A DNA stretch of 64,000 nucleotides, from assembly GCF_030823375.1 (NCBI RefSeq), contig NZ_JAUSXB010000001.1, positions 496,001 to 560,000 of the forward strand, read 5' to 3'. Source of the stretch: Pseudarthrobacter siccitolerans. Its GTDB lineage: Bacteria; Actinomycetota; Actinomycetes; Actinomycetales; Micrococcaceae. Below are positions 51,917 through 60,121 of this stretch, in pieces. Made by a program: the position numbers and the translations under genes. How positions within the stretch are numbered: the stretch's first letter is position 1; each line of letters opens with the position of its first letter. Under the pieces are notes generated by a model. It ran no database searches and was not told the origin of the DNA. It saw nothing but the letters and a program-made list of their open reading frames with translations.

Positions 51917-52411
51917 ATGTCTACTGAGGCAAGTCCTGAAGTAAAACCGCCGGCCAACCGCACCAAGCTGATTCTGATCGTCATCGGAGCCTTGGTCGTC
52001 GTGCTCCTGGCCATCATCGCCATTGCCGTGTCTTCCCAGGCCATCCGAGCCGGTGAAGAAGCCGCCGCCAAAGAGAGCGCCATTGCCCAGGAATCCAAGA
52101 TGGCAGCGATTGCTGCAGCCGGTGAAAAGGCACTGGCAGACCAGCGCGCCGAGGATGCGAAGGACGCCAGCTACGTATGTGAACAGCGACTCCTGAAGGT
52201 ACACCCGACCGCCACCGTCCAGGCCGGCAAGACCAAGTCCACCTACAAGGCTTCAGACGGCAGCTACGACACTGTCGGCGCTTACACCGACGCCCCGAAG
52301 GGAAACACCATCCCGATGCAGTTCAAGTGCTCGTCAACCAAGGGTAGCGGCACGAGCTGGACGGTCTTCCTGAGCAATGACGGACACGGCTCGAAGATTC
52401 CGGGAACGTGA
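51917..52411 (+). CDS. Membrane-anchored hypothetical cargo protein (164 aa)
   Basis: 164 residues. One hydrophobic helix near the start (LILIVIGALVVVLLAIIAIA), a charged helical stalk, then a soluble domain with two Cys. GAAAGAAG precedes the ATG. It leads a run of plus-strand cargo genes. Function unknown. Confidence 0.65.
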   Translation: MSTEASPEVKPPANRTKLILIVIGALVVVLLAIIAIAVSSQAIRAGEEAAAKESAIAQESKMAAIAAAGEKALADQRAEDAKDASYVCEQRLLKVHPTATVQAGKTKSTYKASDGSYDTVGAYTDAPKGNTIPMQFKCSSTKGSGTSWTVFLSNDGHGSKIPGT

Positions 52412-52423
52412 TAAGTAGGAACG

Positions 52424-53060
52424 ATGCGCGCCAAATGGGCTGATTCAACCAGCACGACTATCAAGATTCCGAGTATTCGGGCCATCTTGCTGGTCGTGCT
52501 CTTGGTGGGCGCAATGACGGCGATAGTTTGGGTTTCAGTTGTCGTGCAGGGAGAAAGCCCTCGACCGCCGGCCGCGCCCGTGCCCATCGAGGGCCCGGCT
52601 TCTTGGCTGAGCGCATGGTCAACATTCTGGGGAGCCGTGGCGGGTGGCATCGGTGCAATAGGCACGGCCGGCGCTCTGTGGCTAGGGGCCATCACGTTCA
52701 GGCGGCAGGTCGAGGACCAACACCCGCGCTCAAGCCAGCGCTATCACGGTTGGCAGCCGTCCCTGGAAAGAATGGACTGACATAGGCGAACTCAAACGCG
52801 GCTTCGAATACTTCATAAGCAACAACAGCCATTTGGCTATCTATGACGTGCTGCTCTACGCCGGTCCTGTAGAAGCACGGCGTAAGGACATCCGTCAGGT
52901 GCTGGCTCCTGGCGAGGAAGCACTATTCAAAATGGCCTCTTCCGACTTCATGGCCTTCGCGAAGTTCGTTGACAGTTCCGGCGTAGCCTGGAAGAGAGAT
53001 GGGGCTGGTCGAATCACGGAGATTAAGAGTGGCGAAAGCTTCCCCTGGACTATGGATTAG
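52424..53060 (+). pseudogene. Membrane-anchored beta-domain protein, member 2, frameshifted
   Basis: The N-terminal frame gives two hydrophobic helices (AILLVVLLVGAMTAIVWV and AVAGGIGAIGTAGALWLGAI) up to ITFRRQVEDQH. The C-terminal frame reads RAQASAITVGSRPW into NNSHLAIYDVLLYAGPV and DSSGVAWKRDG. Removing one C from CCC at 52723-52725 joins them as QH-RAQASAIT, matching THRAQAMAVT in the paralogue at 53987. It is either a decayed gene or a one-base sequencing error. Confidence 0.8.
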
Positions 53061-53074
53061 GAAAAATTCGAGTA

Positions 53075-53701
53075 GTGGCAATCTATGAAAATGCGGCCGC
53101 GCGCTTTTGGCGTTGGCTGATGAAGCCGACGGTTTTGGCCGTTGGTGCGATGATCGCGGGGAGTGTTGCCATAGTCCTATGCACTCTGGCGCTGAACGCG
53201 GGCTCTGAGGACAAGACATCGGACTGGATAAGTGCCTTTGGTACGGCCTTCGGCGCTGCCCTGACGGGTGGCGCTGTCCTGTTTGCTGCTTTCACGTACC
53301 AGCACCAAGTGGATGAGAAGAACCGGGTCCAGGCAGATGAAAGGCAGCGGGCTCTTGATGAACGGTCCGAGCATGCCCGCGCCATCAAGCTGAACAATAC
53401 GCCGAGTAACGAGTATCACGACACGTGGGACTATGTCGTTCGCAATGACAGCGACATTCCGGTGGACGGTGTCGATATTCTGTCCTTCGACCGCATGGCG
53501 GGGGAAGCCACTCTGCACCAAATTGGAACGGTGAATCCTACGGAGCAATCGCGGCCGAAGGCCGTCTACCTCCCCGACATGACAGCCTCTTATCTCCGGT
53601 TCCAGGACAAAAATGGGCGGAATTGGCGAAAGTACTTCGATGGTCGGCTGGAAGAGCAGGTAACGACTCAGGTTGCGAGCGACACACCTACGGGTGAATG
53701 A
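53075..53701 (+). CDS. Membrane-anchored beta-domain protein, member 3
   Basis: 208 residues. Two hydrophobic helices (VLAVGAMIAGSVAIVLC and FGAALTGGAVLFAAFTYQHQ), a coiled stretch, then a soluble domain with VVRNDSDIPVDGVDIL and FQDKNGRNWRKYFDGRLEE. It shares this layout with the other family members. Plus strand, cargo position. Confidence 0.72.
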   Translation: MAIYENAAARFWRWLMKPTVLAVGAMIAGSVAIVLCTLALNAGSEDKTSDWISAFGTAFGAALTGGAVLFAAFTYQHQVDEKNRVQADERQRALDERSEHARAIKLNNTPSNEYHDTWDYVVRNDSDIPVDGVDILSFDRMAGEATLHQIGTVNPTEQSRPKAVYLPDMTASYLRFQDKNGRNWRKYFDGRLEEQVTTQVASDTPTGE

Positions 53702-53876
53702 CAAACGCCTCGTAGTAAATCTTGGACCCCGTCTGGCTGCGCTGGTCCGGTACCACGGTGGTGACAACCTGCACCTGGACGTGGCCTGACTCGTAGTTTT
53801 TGATTATCCGGTTCACCTGGTCGGTAAGAAACTTGGCCGAGTCCGCCGGCGGGATATGTTCCATCTTGGCTGCCAT
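53688..53876 (-). CDS. Small hypothetical protein (62 aa)
   Basis: 62 residues, MAAKMEHIPPADSAKFLTDQ and VVTTVVPDQRSQTGSKIYYE. GAGAACAGC lies before the ATG. Converges with and overlaps the plus-strand gene by 14 nt. Function unknown. Confidence 0.6.
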   Translation of the reverse strand: MAAKMEHIPPADSAKFLTDQVNRIIKNYESGHVQVQVVTTVVPDQRSQTGSKIYYEAFVIHP

Positions 53877-53986
53877 TGCTGTTCTCCTTTGAATACGCCC
53901 CGAGGAATTAGGGGGTTTGAGTAGTTACATCTTGCCGTAGGCGAGGCGTACCCTCTAGCTACTAAAAGAGGCAGGACGGGACGGCG

Positions 53987-54445
53987 ATGTCCGATGTAAC
54001 GGATTGGATCGGTGCTATTTCCGGGGCCGTCGGTGCTGTCGGTGCATCGGGCGCGCTCCTCATCGGGGCTATTACCTTGCGAAAGCAAATTTTTGACACT
54101 CACCGAGCGCAAGCAATGGCGGTTACTCTGACCGTTACAACGGACCCTCCAGTGGACGGTGAACCGGGCCCCAAAACACTTGAGATTAGGAATGACAGCT
54201 CACTGCCGATATACCAAGTTTTTCTTGGCTACTACTTCCCTAGTGCCAGAGAGGAAGTTTTTTATCAACTTGTGTTGCCAGCGCACGAAAGGATGGTGTG
54301 CAAGGTGCCAGACACCGGGGGGAGGTTGGTAGCACGGTTCAGAGATGCTGCAGGATCAGGGTGGACACGGTACACCTACGGGGAGCTCTCGCCACGTTAC
54401 GCTGAACCGGAGATCAAAGGGCGATATGAGTTCAGGAGCGACTAA
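53987..54445 (+). CDS. Membrane-anchored beta-domain protein, member 4
   Basis: 152 residues. N-terminal small-residue helix (AISGAVGAVGASGALLIGAI) and TLRKQ, then a soluble domain with LEIRNDSSLPIYQVFLGYYF and FRDAAGSGWTRYTYGELS. The best-preserved short form of the family. Its own upstream region at 53,877-53,986 may hold a promoter. Confidence 0.72.
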   Translation: MSDVTDWIGAISGAVGAVGASGALLIGAITLRKQIFDTHRAQAMAVTLTVTTDPPVDGEPGPKTLEIRNDSSLPIYQVFLGYYFPSAREEVFYQLVLPAHERMVCKVPDTGGRLVARFRDAAGSGWTRYTYGELSPRYAEPEIKGRYEFRSD

Positions 54446-54518
54446 CCTCGCCGGACGCTGAGCGAGCAGCTGAGGTGTCCGGATAGGCTACCCTCCCGTA
54501 TAAGCGCTTCGCTTTTAG

Positions 54519-54974
54519 CTAGTCGCTTCGGTTTATGGCATTCATCATTTGTTCGTCGAGTACTGCATGAACGGCCGCCGCGTATGCCCGCTCTTGCGGG
54601 GCATAGTCAACGCGGTGTGGCCGCTCAACTTTCGCCTTCACTAATTGCTTTGCCTGGTTGTCCTTGGCCCGTAGCAGTACGTGCTGCGCCTTGTAGGCGT
54701 TGCACGGCTGGCAAGCCAGGATGAAATTGCTGACATGGTTCGGCCCACCGTAGAAGACAGCGACGCGGTGATCTACCTGCATTCCTGCTTGGGATTTCTT
54801 CTTCCGGCAGTAATAACACTTGCCGCGTTGGTTGTGATAGGCCCATCGACGCCAGCGCTTCCAGGTCCAGCCGTTGATGAGGATGTCGCCCCGTCGCCAG
54901 GCGTTGTACTCGGCCCGGATTGCCTGGCGTTCTTCTTTAGTCGTCTCCCTTCGCTGAATTTCGGACAGCTTCAT
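54519..54974 (-). CDS. HNH endonuclease
   Basis: 151 residues from the ATG at 54974. KCYYCRKKKS, MQVDHRVAVFYGG and NFILACQPCNAYK give CxxC, DH, N and CxxCN, the classic HNH site. Phage HNH proteins assist packaging or act as homing nucleases. Overlaps the previous gene by 4 nt. Confidence 0.88.
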   Translation of the reverse strand: MKLSEIQRRETTKEERQAIRAEYNAWRRGDILINGWTWKRWRRWAYHNQRGKCYYCRKKKSQAGMQVDHRVAVFYGGPNHVSNFILACQPCNAYKAQHVLLRAKDNQAKQLVKAKVERPHRVDYAPQERAYAAAVHAVLDEQMMNAINRSD

Positions 54975-55282
54975 GCCCCGGTGCTCAGAGCATGGCGGAT
55001 TAGGAAGCTGAAGTACTTCGCGGGCGCTTTGCCGCCACGGGCTTGTTTTGCCAGGGCGTGAGTCAGGTCGACGCCCAGCTTGTAGAAAGCCTTGCAGTAC
55101 CACTCCCGAAACGTCGGGTTGATTAGGTCGCTGCAATCAGCAAGCAGCTTGTCGACACTCGTACAAGACAGCTGTTCAGCTGTTACAGCTGTAGAGGTTT
55201 TTAAACCTCTCCTCAGCTGTTCAACTGATTGCCTACCGGCAGTAATGGGTTGATAGTTTGGGGATATTTTTTCTAAGGCCAT
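54971..55282 (-). CDS. Hypothetical replication-region protein (103 aa)
   Basis: 103 residues, MALEKISPNYQPITAGRQ. The C-terminal FREWYCKAFYKLGVDLTHAL and APAKYFSFLIRHAL resemble the C-terminal domain of phage/plasmid replication initiators. First gene after the structured region. Assignment tentative. Confidence 0.6.
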   Translation of the reverse strand: MALEKISPNYQPITAGRQSVEQLRRGLKTSTAVTAEQLSCTSVDKLLADCSDLINPTFREWYCKAFYKLGVDLTHALAKQARGGKAPAKYFSFLIRHALSTGA

Positions 55283-55365
55283 AGCGAATACACCTCCTTG
55301 CATGGCGCATAAGGGGCTTTGATGTTGTTCTGAACCCCATGCTGCAGCTAGGAGTGCTTTGATGT

Positions 55366-55494
55366 ATTCACAGGCTGGTACCGGGACAAGAGCCAGGATG
55401 GTGGGGATTGCCGCTATGTCTTACTCCCACCACGGCGCTATTCAAACTAGCGTACGCCGTAGCCTTCCCCTTGTACCCGTAGCAGCCTGTGAAT
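55366..55494. other. Three-way-junction structured element 1
   Basis: Perfect 12-bp inverted repeat 55366-55377/55483-55494, extended by 55378-55390/55470-55482. Inside lie two hairpins: 55400-55405/55426-55431 and 55432-55440/55448-55460. No coding frame covers it. It could be a noncoding RNA or a replication origin/cruciform. Confidence 0.65.
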
Positions 55495-55506
55495 GTTCCT
55501 GGGGAC

Positions 55507-55533
55507 AAAAAATGGCCCCCGTTTCCGAGGGCC
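55507..55533 (-). terminator. Intrinsic terminator between the structured elements
   Basis: On the minus strand a GGCCC/GGGCC stem (55514-55518 with 55529-55533) is followed by A/TTTTTT (55507-55513). It would end transcription that begins upstream, at or before 55,640. Confidence 0.7.
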
Positions 55534-55535
55534 GC

Positions 55536-55619
55536 TGAATGCGTTCGTAAGTAATATACAAAATTACGAAGCTTTTAACAAGTCCCCAGATTTGGTGACT
55601 TGAAGGTTGAACGCATTCA
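55536..55619. other. Three-way-junction structured element 2
   Basis: Perfect 11-bp outer repeat 55536-55546/55609-55619. Two inner hairpins: TTCGTAA/TTACGAA (55544-55550/55564-55570) and CAAGTC/GACTTG with inner CCA/TGG pairing (near 55579-55602). On the minus strand this fold directly precedes the terminator at 55507. A short ORF, MRSTFKSPNLGTC, with GGAGG upstream also fits, so a leader/attenuator is possible. Confidence 0.6.
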
Positions 55620-55795
55620 AGTCCTCCACATCGTAATCCCCTTATGCCAAACAATCAATAGTATTTATGTTTGCAATTCGTCATTATGGCTATATCGACA
55701 ATCGCATCGACGTACCTACCCTCAAAAGAGACAAGCACTAGTGCCGTACACCCGGCACAGACAACTCAGCTCCTGAAACGCGATGTCGGAGCTAC

Positions 55796-55824
55796 ACCGG
55801 TCACCTCCAAGGCGGCCGGTTTTT
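55796..55824 (+). terminator. Plus-strand terminator-like hairpin
   Basis: ACCGG/CCGGT stem with inner CCT/AGG pairing, followed by TTTT. It would end a plus-strand transcript from the structured region, for which no gene is seen. Confidence 0.5.
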
Positions 55825-56044
55825 ATTCGTCCTTGTCGTTCTCGATTATCCAGTAGATATAAACCTCAGTAACGGTGCAGGGGTCGAGACCCATTGCTTC
55901 GGCGGTTTCCCGCGCGTCGCTAGTAGCCCGCTCCATACACTCCGCCCAGGGCCGCCCAGACTCCATACTGAAGGCACCATCGAAGTCGGCGTAGCGCTGG
56001 TATTCGTGGTCATAAGCTTCGGCTTGGTAGCAGTAGCTGTCCAC
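55823..56044 (-). CDS. Small acidic hypothetical protein (73 aa)
   Basis: 73 residues, MDSYCYQAEAYDHEYQRYAD and TVTEVYIYWIIENDKDE. Strongly acidic and Tyr-rich. Last gene of the Replic_Relax operon, before the terminators. Could be a DNA-mimic style protein, but not assignable. Confidence 0.6.
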   Translation of the reverse strand: MDSYCYQAEAYDHEYQRYADFDGAFSMESGRPWAECMERATSDARETAEAMGLDPCTVTEVYIYWIIENDKDE

Positions 56045-56048
56045 CGGT

Positions 56049-56255
56049 TTAGGCTTCTTCCGATTCGGATATCTGAAGCACCACGCAGCTGTACGGCTGG
56101 TTCAAATTGAATCCAAAGCGCTCCGAGGCTTGCTTCAGAGCTCGCTTGGCGGCCGCTTCTTCGTCGGTGGTGTGCCAGTAGACGGTTCCCCGGTGGTATC
56201 GCTTGTTGTGTCCCCCCGGAGGCGTCACTGCTATAACGAACTCAAACATGGGCAT
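56049..56255 (-). CDS. Small hypothetical protein (68 aa)
   Basis: 68 residues, MPMFEFVIAVTPPGGHNKRY and EEAAAKRALKQASERFGFNL. A small alpha/beta fold is likely. No family recognised. Confidence 0.6.
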   Translation of the reverse strand: MPMFEFVIAVTPPGGHNKRYHRGTVYWHTTDEEAAAKRALKQASERFGFNLNQPYSCVVLQISESEEA

Positions 56256-56261
56256 CGGTCG

Positions 56262-56450
56262 TTAGCCCTCTATGTACCGCTGGAGAATTTCACGAGTGCT
56301 GCGTTCGAGGCTCACTCGCAGAGCTGCCACTGTTTCTGCTAGCTCTGGGTGATCCTTCAAAACGCGATTGAATCTCTCCTCGGCCTTGGCCGCAGCTTCC
56401 GCCACCTGCTCCGCAAATTCACGCCGTATGCGCGTCCTGTCGTCTTCCAT
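56262..56450 (-). CDS. Small coiled-coil protein (62 aa)
   Basis: 62 residues from the ATG at 56450, MEDDRTRIRREFAEQVAEAA, nearly all helical. The start lies inside the end of the Replic_Relax gene (overlap 32 nt). Confidence 0.6.
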   Translation of the reverse strand: MEDDRTRIRREFAEQVAEAAAKAEERFNRVLKDHPELAETVAALRVSLERSTREILQRYIEG

Positions 56451-57141
56451 TTCCAACCAGCCTTTCAGCGGCTTCACTGAACAGCACCGTGCTGAACAGG
56501 TCCCTCTCCCCCAGCTTGTGAATGATGTCTTCGAGGTATTTCTTCCTGGCTTCATCGGGCACGAGCCACAGCACCAGCGGGAACGCCCGGTCGTCCGGCC
56601 AGGCTCCAGAATCAATTGCTTGGATGTAGCGGCGCATCTTCGCCGTCAGCTGGCTCTCCCACTCGACGGAGCCGTCTTGCTCCAAAAAATAGGAAGCTCC
56701 GTTCAGTTCCAAGTAGGCGTCAGGCTTGAGTAAGACGTGACCGACGCGCGTATGGCACCAGGGCTCAGTCCGGAAGGTCATGTCTGTCCGTTGAACGTGA
56801 ACCGACCCATATGGTGAGGATTCGTCATTTCTTCGACATACCTCCAGAAGCCGCACGAACGTTTCCGCTATGTCCAAGGTGTGAGGTTCGGGAGTCCGGG
56901 CTTTAGTGGAGGCCAGTTGGTAGACGTACTCCGCAGAGCCGTTGTAAGCCCCCCACATACGCTTCAGGTACCCGAGTTGGGTAAGACGCTTCAAATGCCT
57001 ACAGGAGCGCACACGTTGGCCGTCAGGGGTACCAGAACGATAGTGGACACGCCGGAGTTGGGAAGTGGTGAGCTGCCGGAATTGGGTGACGGTTTGGAGG
57101 ACGGACAGTTGAGTAGAAGATAGAGCAGAAAAACTATTCAT
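56419..57141 (-). CDS. Replication-relaxation (Replic_Relax) family protein
   Basis: 240 residues. LTTSQLRRVHYRSG and RHLKRLTQLGYLKRM form a winged helix, followed by KPDAYLELNGASYFLEQDGS, the nuclease-like alpha/beta core of the family. These proteins occur on plasmids and conjugative elements of Gram-positive bacteria, commonly beside a TraG/VirD4-like ATPase, as here. Role in DNA processing inferred. Confidence 0.85.
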   Translation of the reverse strand: MNSFSALSSTQLSVLQTVTQFRQLTTSQLRRVHYRSGTPDGQRVRSCRHLKRLTQLGYLKRMWGAYNGSAEYVYQLASTKARTPEPHTLDIAETFVRLLEVCRRNDESSPYGSVHVQRTDMTFRTEPWCHTRVGHVLLKPDAYLELNGASYFLEQDGSVEWESQLTAKMRRYIQAIDSGAWPDDRAFPLVLWLVPDEARKKYLEDIIHKLGERDLFSTVLFSEAAERLVGNGRRQDAHTA

Positions 57142-57254
57142 TTAGAAAGTACCGCCCGCCGTGTAATTAGGCCGCTGACCTGCACAAATAAGGTGTTCAG
57201 GTGTGAGTGGAATCAACGCCCCTCGAAACTGACGAATCAACAGGGTGTTCAGTC

Positions 57255-59432
57255 TCATTGCAACCGCCCAATCTGCGGTCTCTGCTTGGTCTCCGGGGTC
57301 TTGTGTCTGGTCAATAGGTCGGCTTCCACTTCTGCCACCGGCCGGCCATATTTCTCTCTGGAGTACTGCACCGCTTCCTGGGCTGCACCAGTGGCTTTCG
57401 GCGGGGGTGGGGTCTTTAACGTCACTACTGGGGCATTGCCGCTGCTGCTCATCAGCTTTGCCGCCACTGTGTAGCGCGGGAGGTTCGCCAGGTCGTCGTG
57501 GGTCAATGGAGCGAAGGTGGACTGGAGGTTCTTGGCATCCTCATCGGCCAGGCGAAAAACGATTTGGGTCTGGGTGTTCTTGCTCAAGGTCTGCCGGACC
57601 TCTTTAGGGAGCTGGTCGGCGTACTGGTTAGCTATCACCATTCCGAGGCCATAGGACCGCGCCAGAGCGAAGGGGTCGGCCTTAGTCGTGTTGAACGCTT
57701 CACAGTAGAGCTGGAATTCATCCCCCATGAAGATCGTGGGCCTTGCCTGCTTCTCTTCCCTGGTGCCTTTTCTGCGGAGGGTTGCATCCCAAGCCGCGTC
57801 GAAGATGAGCTGGGCAATCGCCGCTGCATTAGTCGCTCCCATATCAGCCTCGCTGAGCGGAACTATCAGAATCTTTTGCTTGGCGATGATTTCGTCAAAG
57901 TCCAGGCCATCCTTCTGACTGACAATGTTCTTTATCATCCGAGAGCCCAGGAACGTATCGAGGCGGTTCACAGCTGAGTCCACCGTTAGGTCGGCCTTGT
58001 CGTCTAACCAACGCCAATCCTGCAGGAGGTCAGGATGAACCTTCCGGTCGATTCGTCTTACTTGCGCCGACCGATATTCCTTGTTCACCAATAGCTGCCG
58101 GACATCGTAGAGGGTCAGACCATTGAGGGCGGCCGTGAATATGGCCAGCCGAAGAACCCGCTGAAGTTGAGGCATTGGAGCGTCCCCATGTACGTTCTTC
58201 AGAACGGTCATCACATGAGAGGTAACCCGCTCCGGGTCGCCCCGCAGCACGTTCAATCCGATGGGGTACTCCATATCCAGGCCGTCGAAGTAAATTACGT
58301 CCCGTTCTCGGTGAAGCGGAACGGCGCTCAATACGTCCCGAGCCAGGTCACCCTTGGGGTCCACCAAAATGAGCCCCATGTTCCGGTCCATGATCTGCGC
58401 CGCCATGTTGTGGAGCAATGTACTTTTGCCAGTACCTGACGGCCCGAGCAACCATGAGTGAACTGTCAGCGCTTTCTCCGGTATGGCGACGCGCCGGTTC
58501 TGCATCTTCGGGGTGTTGCTCGTACCGATGATGATTCCTTCACTGTCATGCATCACCGTGGGCGCGATGCGCTTGGCTCGCTTTGAGCCGGAACCATTCA
58601 AAGGCCAACCCATGAGGGCGGAGAACTCTTTGGCATTAATGAGGATGGGGAAGCCGGCAGTACTAGCCCGCAGGTTGATGCGCTCCCCCACGTTCGGCAT
58701 GAGGCGGCGCTGGAAGCGGGCCTGGGGAGCCTCCACGGACTTGAAGACCGACGACAGGTCTTTCACCATGCCCTGGGCGTACTCTCCGGTGGCTCCAAGC
58801 CTCGCAATGGCTGAAAAGGTATGGTCGGCCAGTTTGTCCTTATCAGCGGCCTCAGAGGTTCTAGGACGCTGTGGGAAGAGGCACCACTGAAGCACTGTCG
58901 CTTCGCCGGGATTCAGGCTTTTGAATTGGGCGTTCATGCTGTGGGAAGTTCCCTGCACGTCAAGGATGCGGAGGGACTTCAGCAGGCTCATGCCGGGCAT
59001 GGCCAACTCCGTGGCTGCTTGCCACTGCGTTGTGGCAATGGGATCGTCCTCCAGCTCCACTTTCTCCATGGAGCCGTCGATGTGTTCGTAGAACAATTCA
59101 TCAAGCCGGGCGGCGATCCGCCCCGGGGTGTGGATGAAATAGCGCTCGCCGTTTTGGTCGGCGTATCGTTCGAAGCTCACGGCGTAGATGGGCTGCATGA
59201 ACTTGGGCTTGGGCAGTCCCGAAAGGCTTCGTATAAAGGCTAGGACTTGCTCATGATTCATCGTGGAAGGGAAAAAACACTCATAACTTCTTCGCTGGCG
59301 GTCTGCCAGTCTTTGAGCGGTGTTCATGAGAAGGGCGATACCTCCTACCAGACCAAGTCCGGCGATGGCGAATTGCGAGAATACGACGACTAATTCAGTA
59401 AACGTAAATTGGAATTGTATAAGTTGCTCCAT
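57255..59432 (-). CDS. VirD4/TraG-like AAA ATPase (type IV coupling-like)
   Basis: 725 residues. An N-terminal hydrophobic helix (FSQFAIAGLGLVGGIALLM) is followed by Walker A GPSGTGKSTLL, LILVDPKGDLARDVL and Walker B TIFMGDEFQLYC, then a C-terminal domain with VIANQYADQLPKEVRQ, typical of TraD/TcpA-like conjugation ATPases. Coupling proteins pump DNA to a secretion pore. A GTG start at 59447 is an alternative. Unusual in a siphophage. Confidence 0.9.
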   Translation of the reverse strand: MEQLIQFQFTFTELVVVFSQFAIAGLGLVGGIALLMNTAQRLADRQRRSYECFFPSTMNHEQVLAFIRSLSGLPKPKFMQPIYAVSFERYADQNGERYFIHTPGRIAARLDELFYEHIDGSMEKVELEDDPIATTQWQAATELAMPGMSLLKSLRILDVQGTSHSMNAQFKSLNPGEATVLQWCLFPQRPRTSEAADKDKLADHTFSAIARLGATGEYAQGMVKDLSSVFKSVEAPQARFQRRLMPNVGERINLRASTAGFPILINAKEFSALMGWPLNGSGSKRAKRIAPTVMHDSEGIIIGTSNTPKMQNRRVAIPEKALTVHSWLLGPSGTGKSTLLHNMAAQIMDRNMGLILVDPKGDLARDVLSAVPLHRERDVIYFDGLDMEYPIGLNVLRGDPERVTSHVMTVLKNVHGDAPMPQLQRVLRLAIFTAALNGLTLYDVRQLLVNKEYRSAQVRRIDRKVHPDLLQDWRWLDDKADLTVDSAVNRLDTFLGSRMIKNIVSQKDGLDFDEIIAKQKILIVPLSEADMGATNAAAIAQLIFDAAWDATLRRKGTREEKQARPTIFMGDEFQLYCEAFNTTKADPFALARSYGLGMVIANQYADQLPKEVRQTLSKNTQTQIVFRLADEDAKNLQSTFAPLTHDDLANLPRYTVAAKLMSSSGNAPVVTLKTPPPPKATGAAQEAVQYSREKYGRPVAEVEADLLTRHKTPETKQRPQIGRLQ

Positions 59433-59684
59433 GCTTTTATGATGCACTCAAGCAAAGGAAATTGTTATGCCTACAAGCTTCACTCAAGGTGCGTAATGAT
59501 AAAAGCTAGAGATTCAGACGGCATCTAAGTTTGATTGGCTGATAGCTGAGTAAGGAGCCCCCTGGCATGGTGTCCGTGGTGGACAATCCTTCCAATGGCC
59601 AAGGTAAACGTGTCCATGCCTGCTCAGCTACCAGCTCATCAATATATGAAGTCCAACTACGTTTTTTATATGTTTTATATATGT

Positions 59685-59852
59685 TCACAACCGGGTGGCT
59701 CGACTGTAAAAAAGCCAGGCGACCGTCGCGACTACCAAGCCAATCAACAGGAACGGCAGCCAGGGCTGGATGATGGCCGTGAGGATGTTCATCAGGAGCA
59801 CCACCAGCACCGCGGTCAGTAGCATCGTGCGGACTTCCTTGAGGTACTTCAT
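59685..59852 (-). CDS. Small membrane protein (55 aa)
   Basis: 55 residues with two hydrophobic helices (MLLTAVLVVLLMNILTA and PFLLIGLVVATVAWLF). Start overlaps the preceding stop (ATGA). AT-rich direct repeats (ACATATAAAA-like) follow its stop. Probable partner of the ATPase module. Confidence 0.65.
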   Translation of the reverse strand: MKYLKEVRTMLLTAVLVVLLMNILTAIIQPWLPFLLIGLVVATVAWLFYSRATRL

Positions 59853-60121
59853 CCGTACCAATCCCGTTCGCTGTCCTGGAATAGAATCCAGCGCAACTCG
59901 AATTCGGCGTCAGACTTGGCCTGTCGTAGTTCCCGCTTGGCCTGACGGAACCTCGCCGGCTCACTCTGGGGCTCCGGGTGTGCCGGCGGATTCAGTAGCC
60001 GAGCGGCGAAGATAACGGCTCCTATGAACAGAGCGACCACTACAGCTGCCTGGGGGTTTTGCTCTGCCCCCTCAGCCAGCTTGACGAGGACAAAAATCAG
60101 AATCAGCGGGATGGCCCACAT
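59849..60121 (-). CDS. Small membrane protein (90 aa)
   Basis: 90 residues. Two hydrophobic helices (AIPLILIFVLVKLAEG and AAVVVALFIGAVIFAARLL) then a charged helical tail. Coupled to both neighbours by overlapping codons. Function unknown. Confidence 0.65.
   Translation of the reverse strand: MWAIPLILIFVLVKLAEGAEQNPQAAVVVALFIGAVIFAARLLNPPAHPEPQSEPARFRQAKRELRQAKSDAEFELRWILFQDSERDWYG

Noticed and set aside
55671..55856. 61-codon plus-strand open frame
   Set aside because: It ends inside the opposite gene and runs through a terminator hairpin; no ribosome-binding site or family is seen.
59506..59964. 152-codon minus-strand open frame
   Set aside because: Its composition is low-quality Pro/Gly/His, and a better 55-codon membrane gene in another frame, coupled to its neighbour, occupies the same bases.
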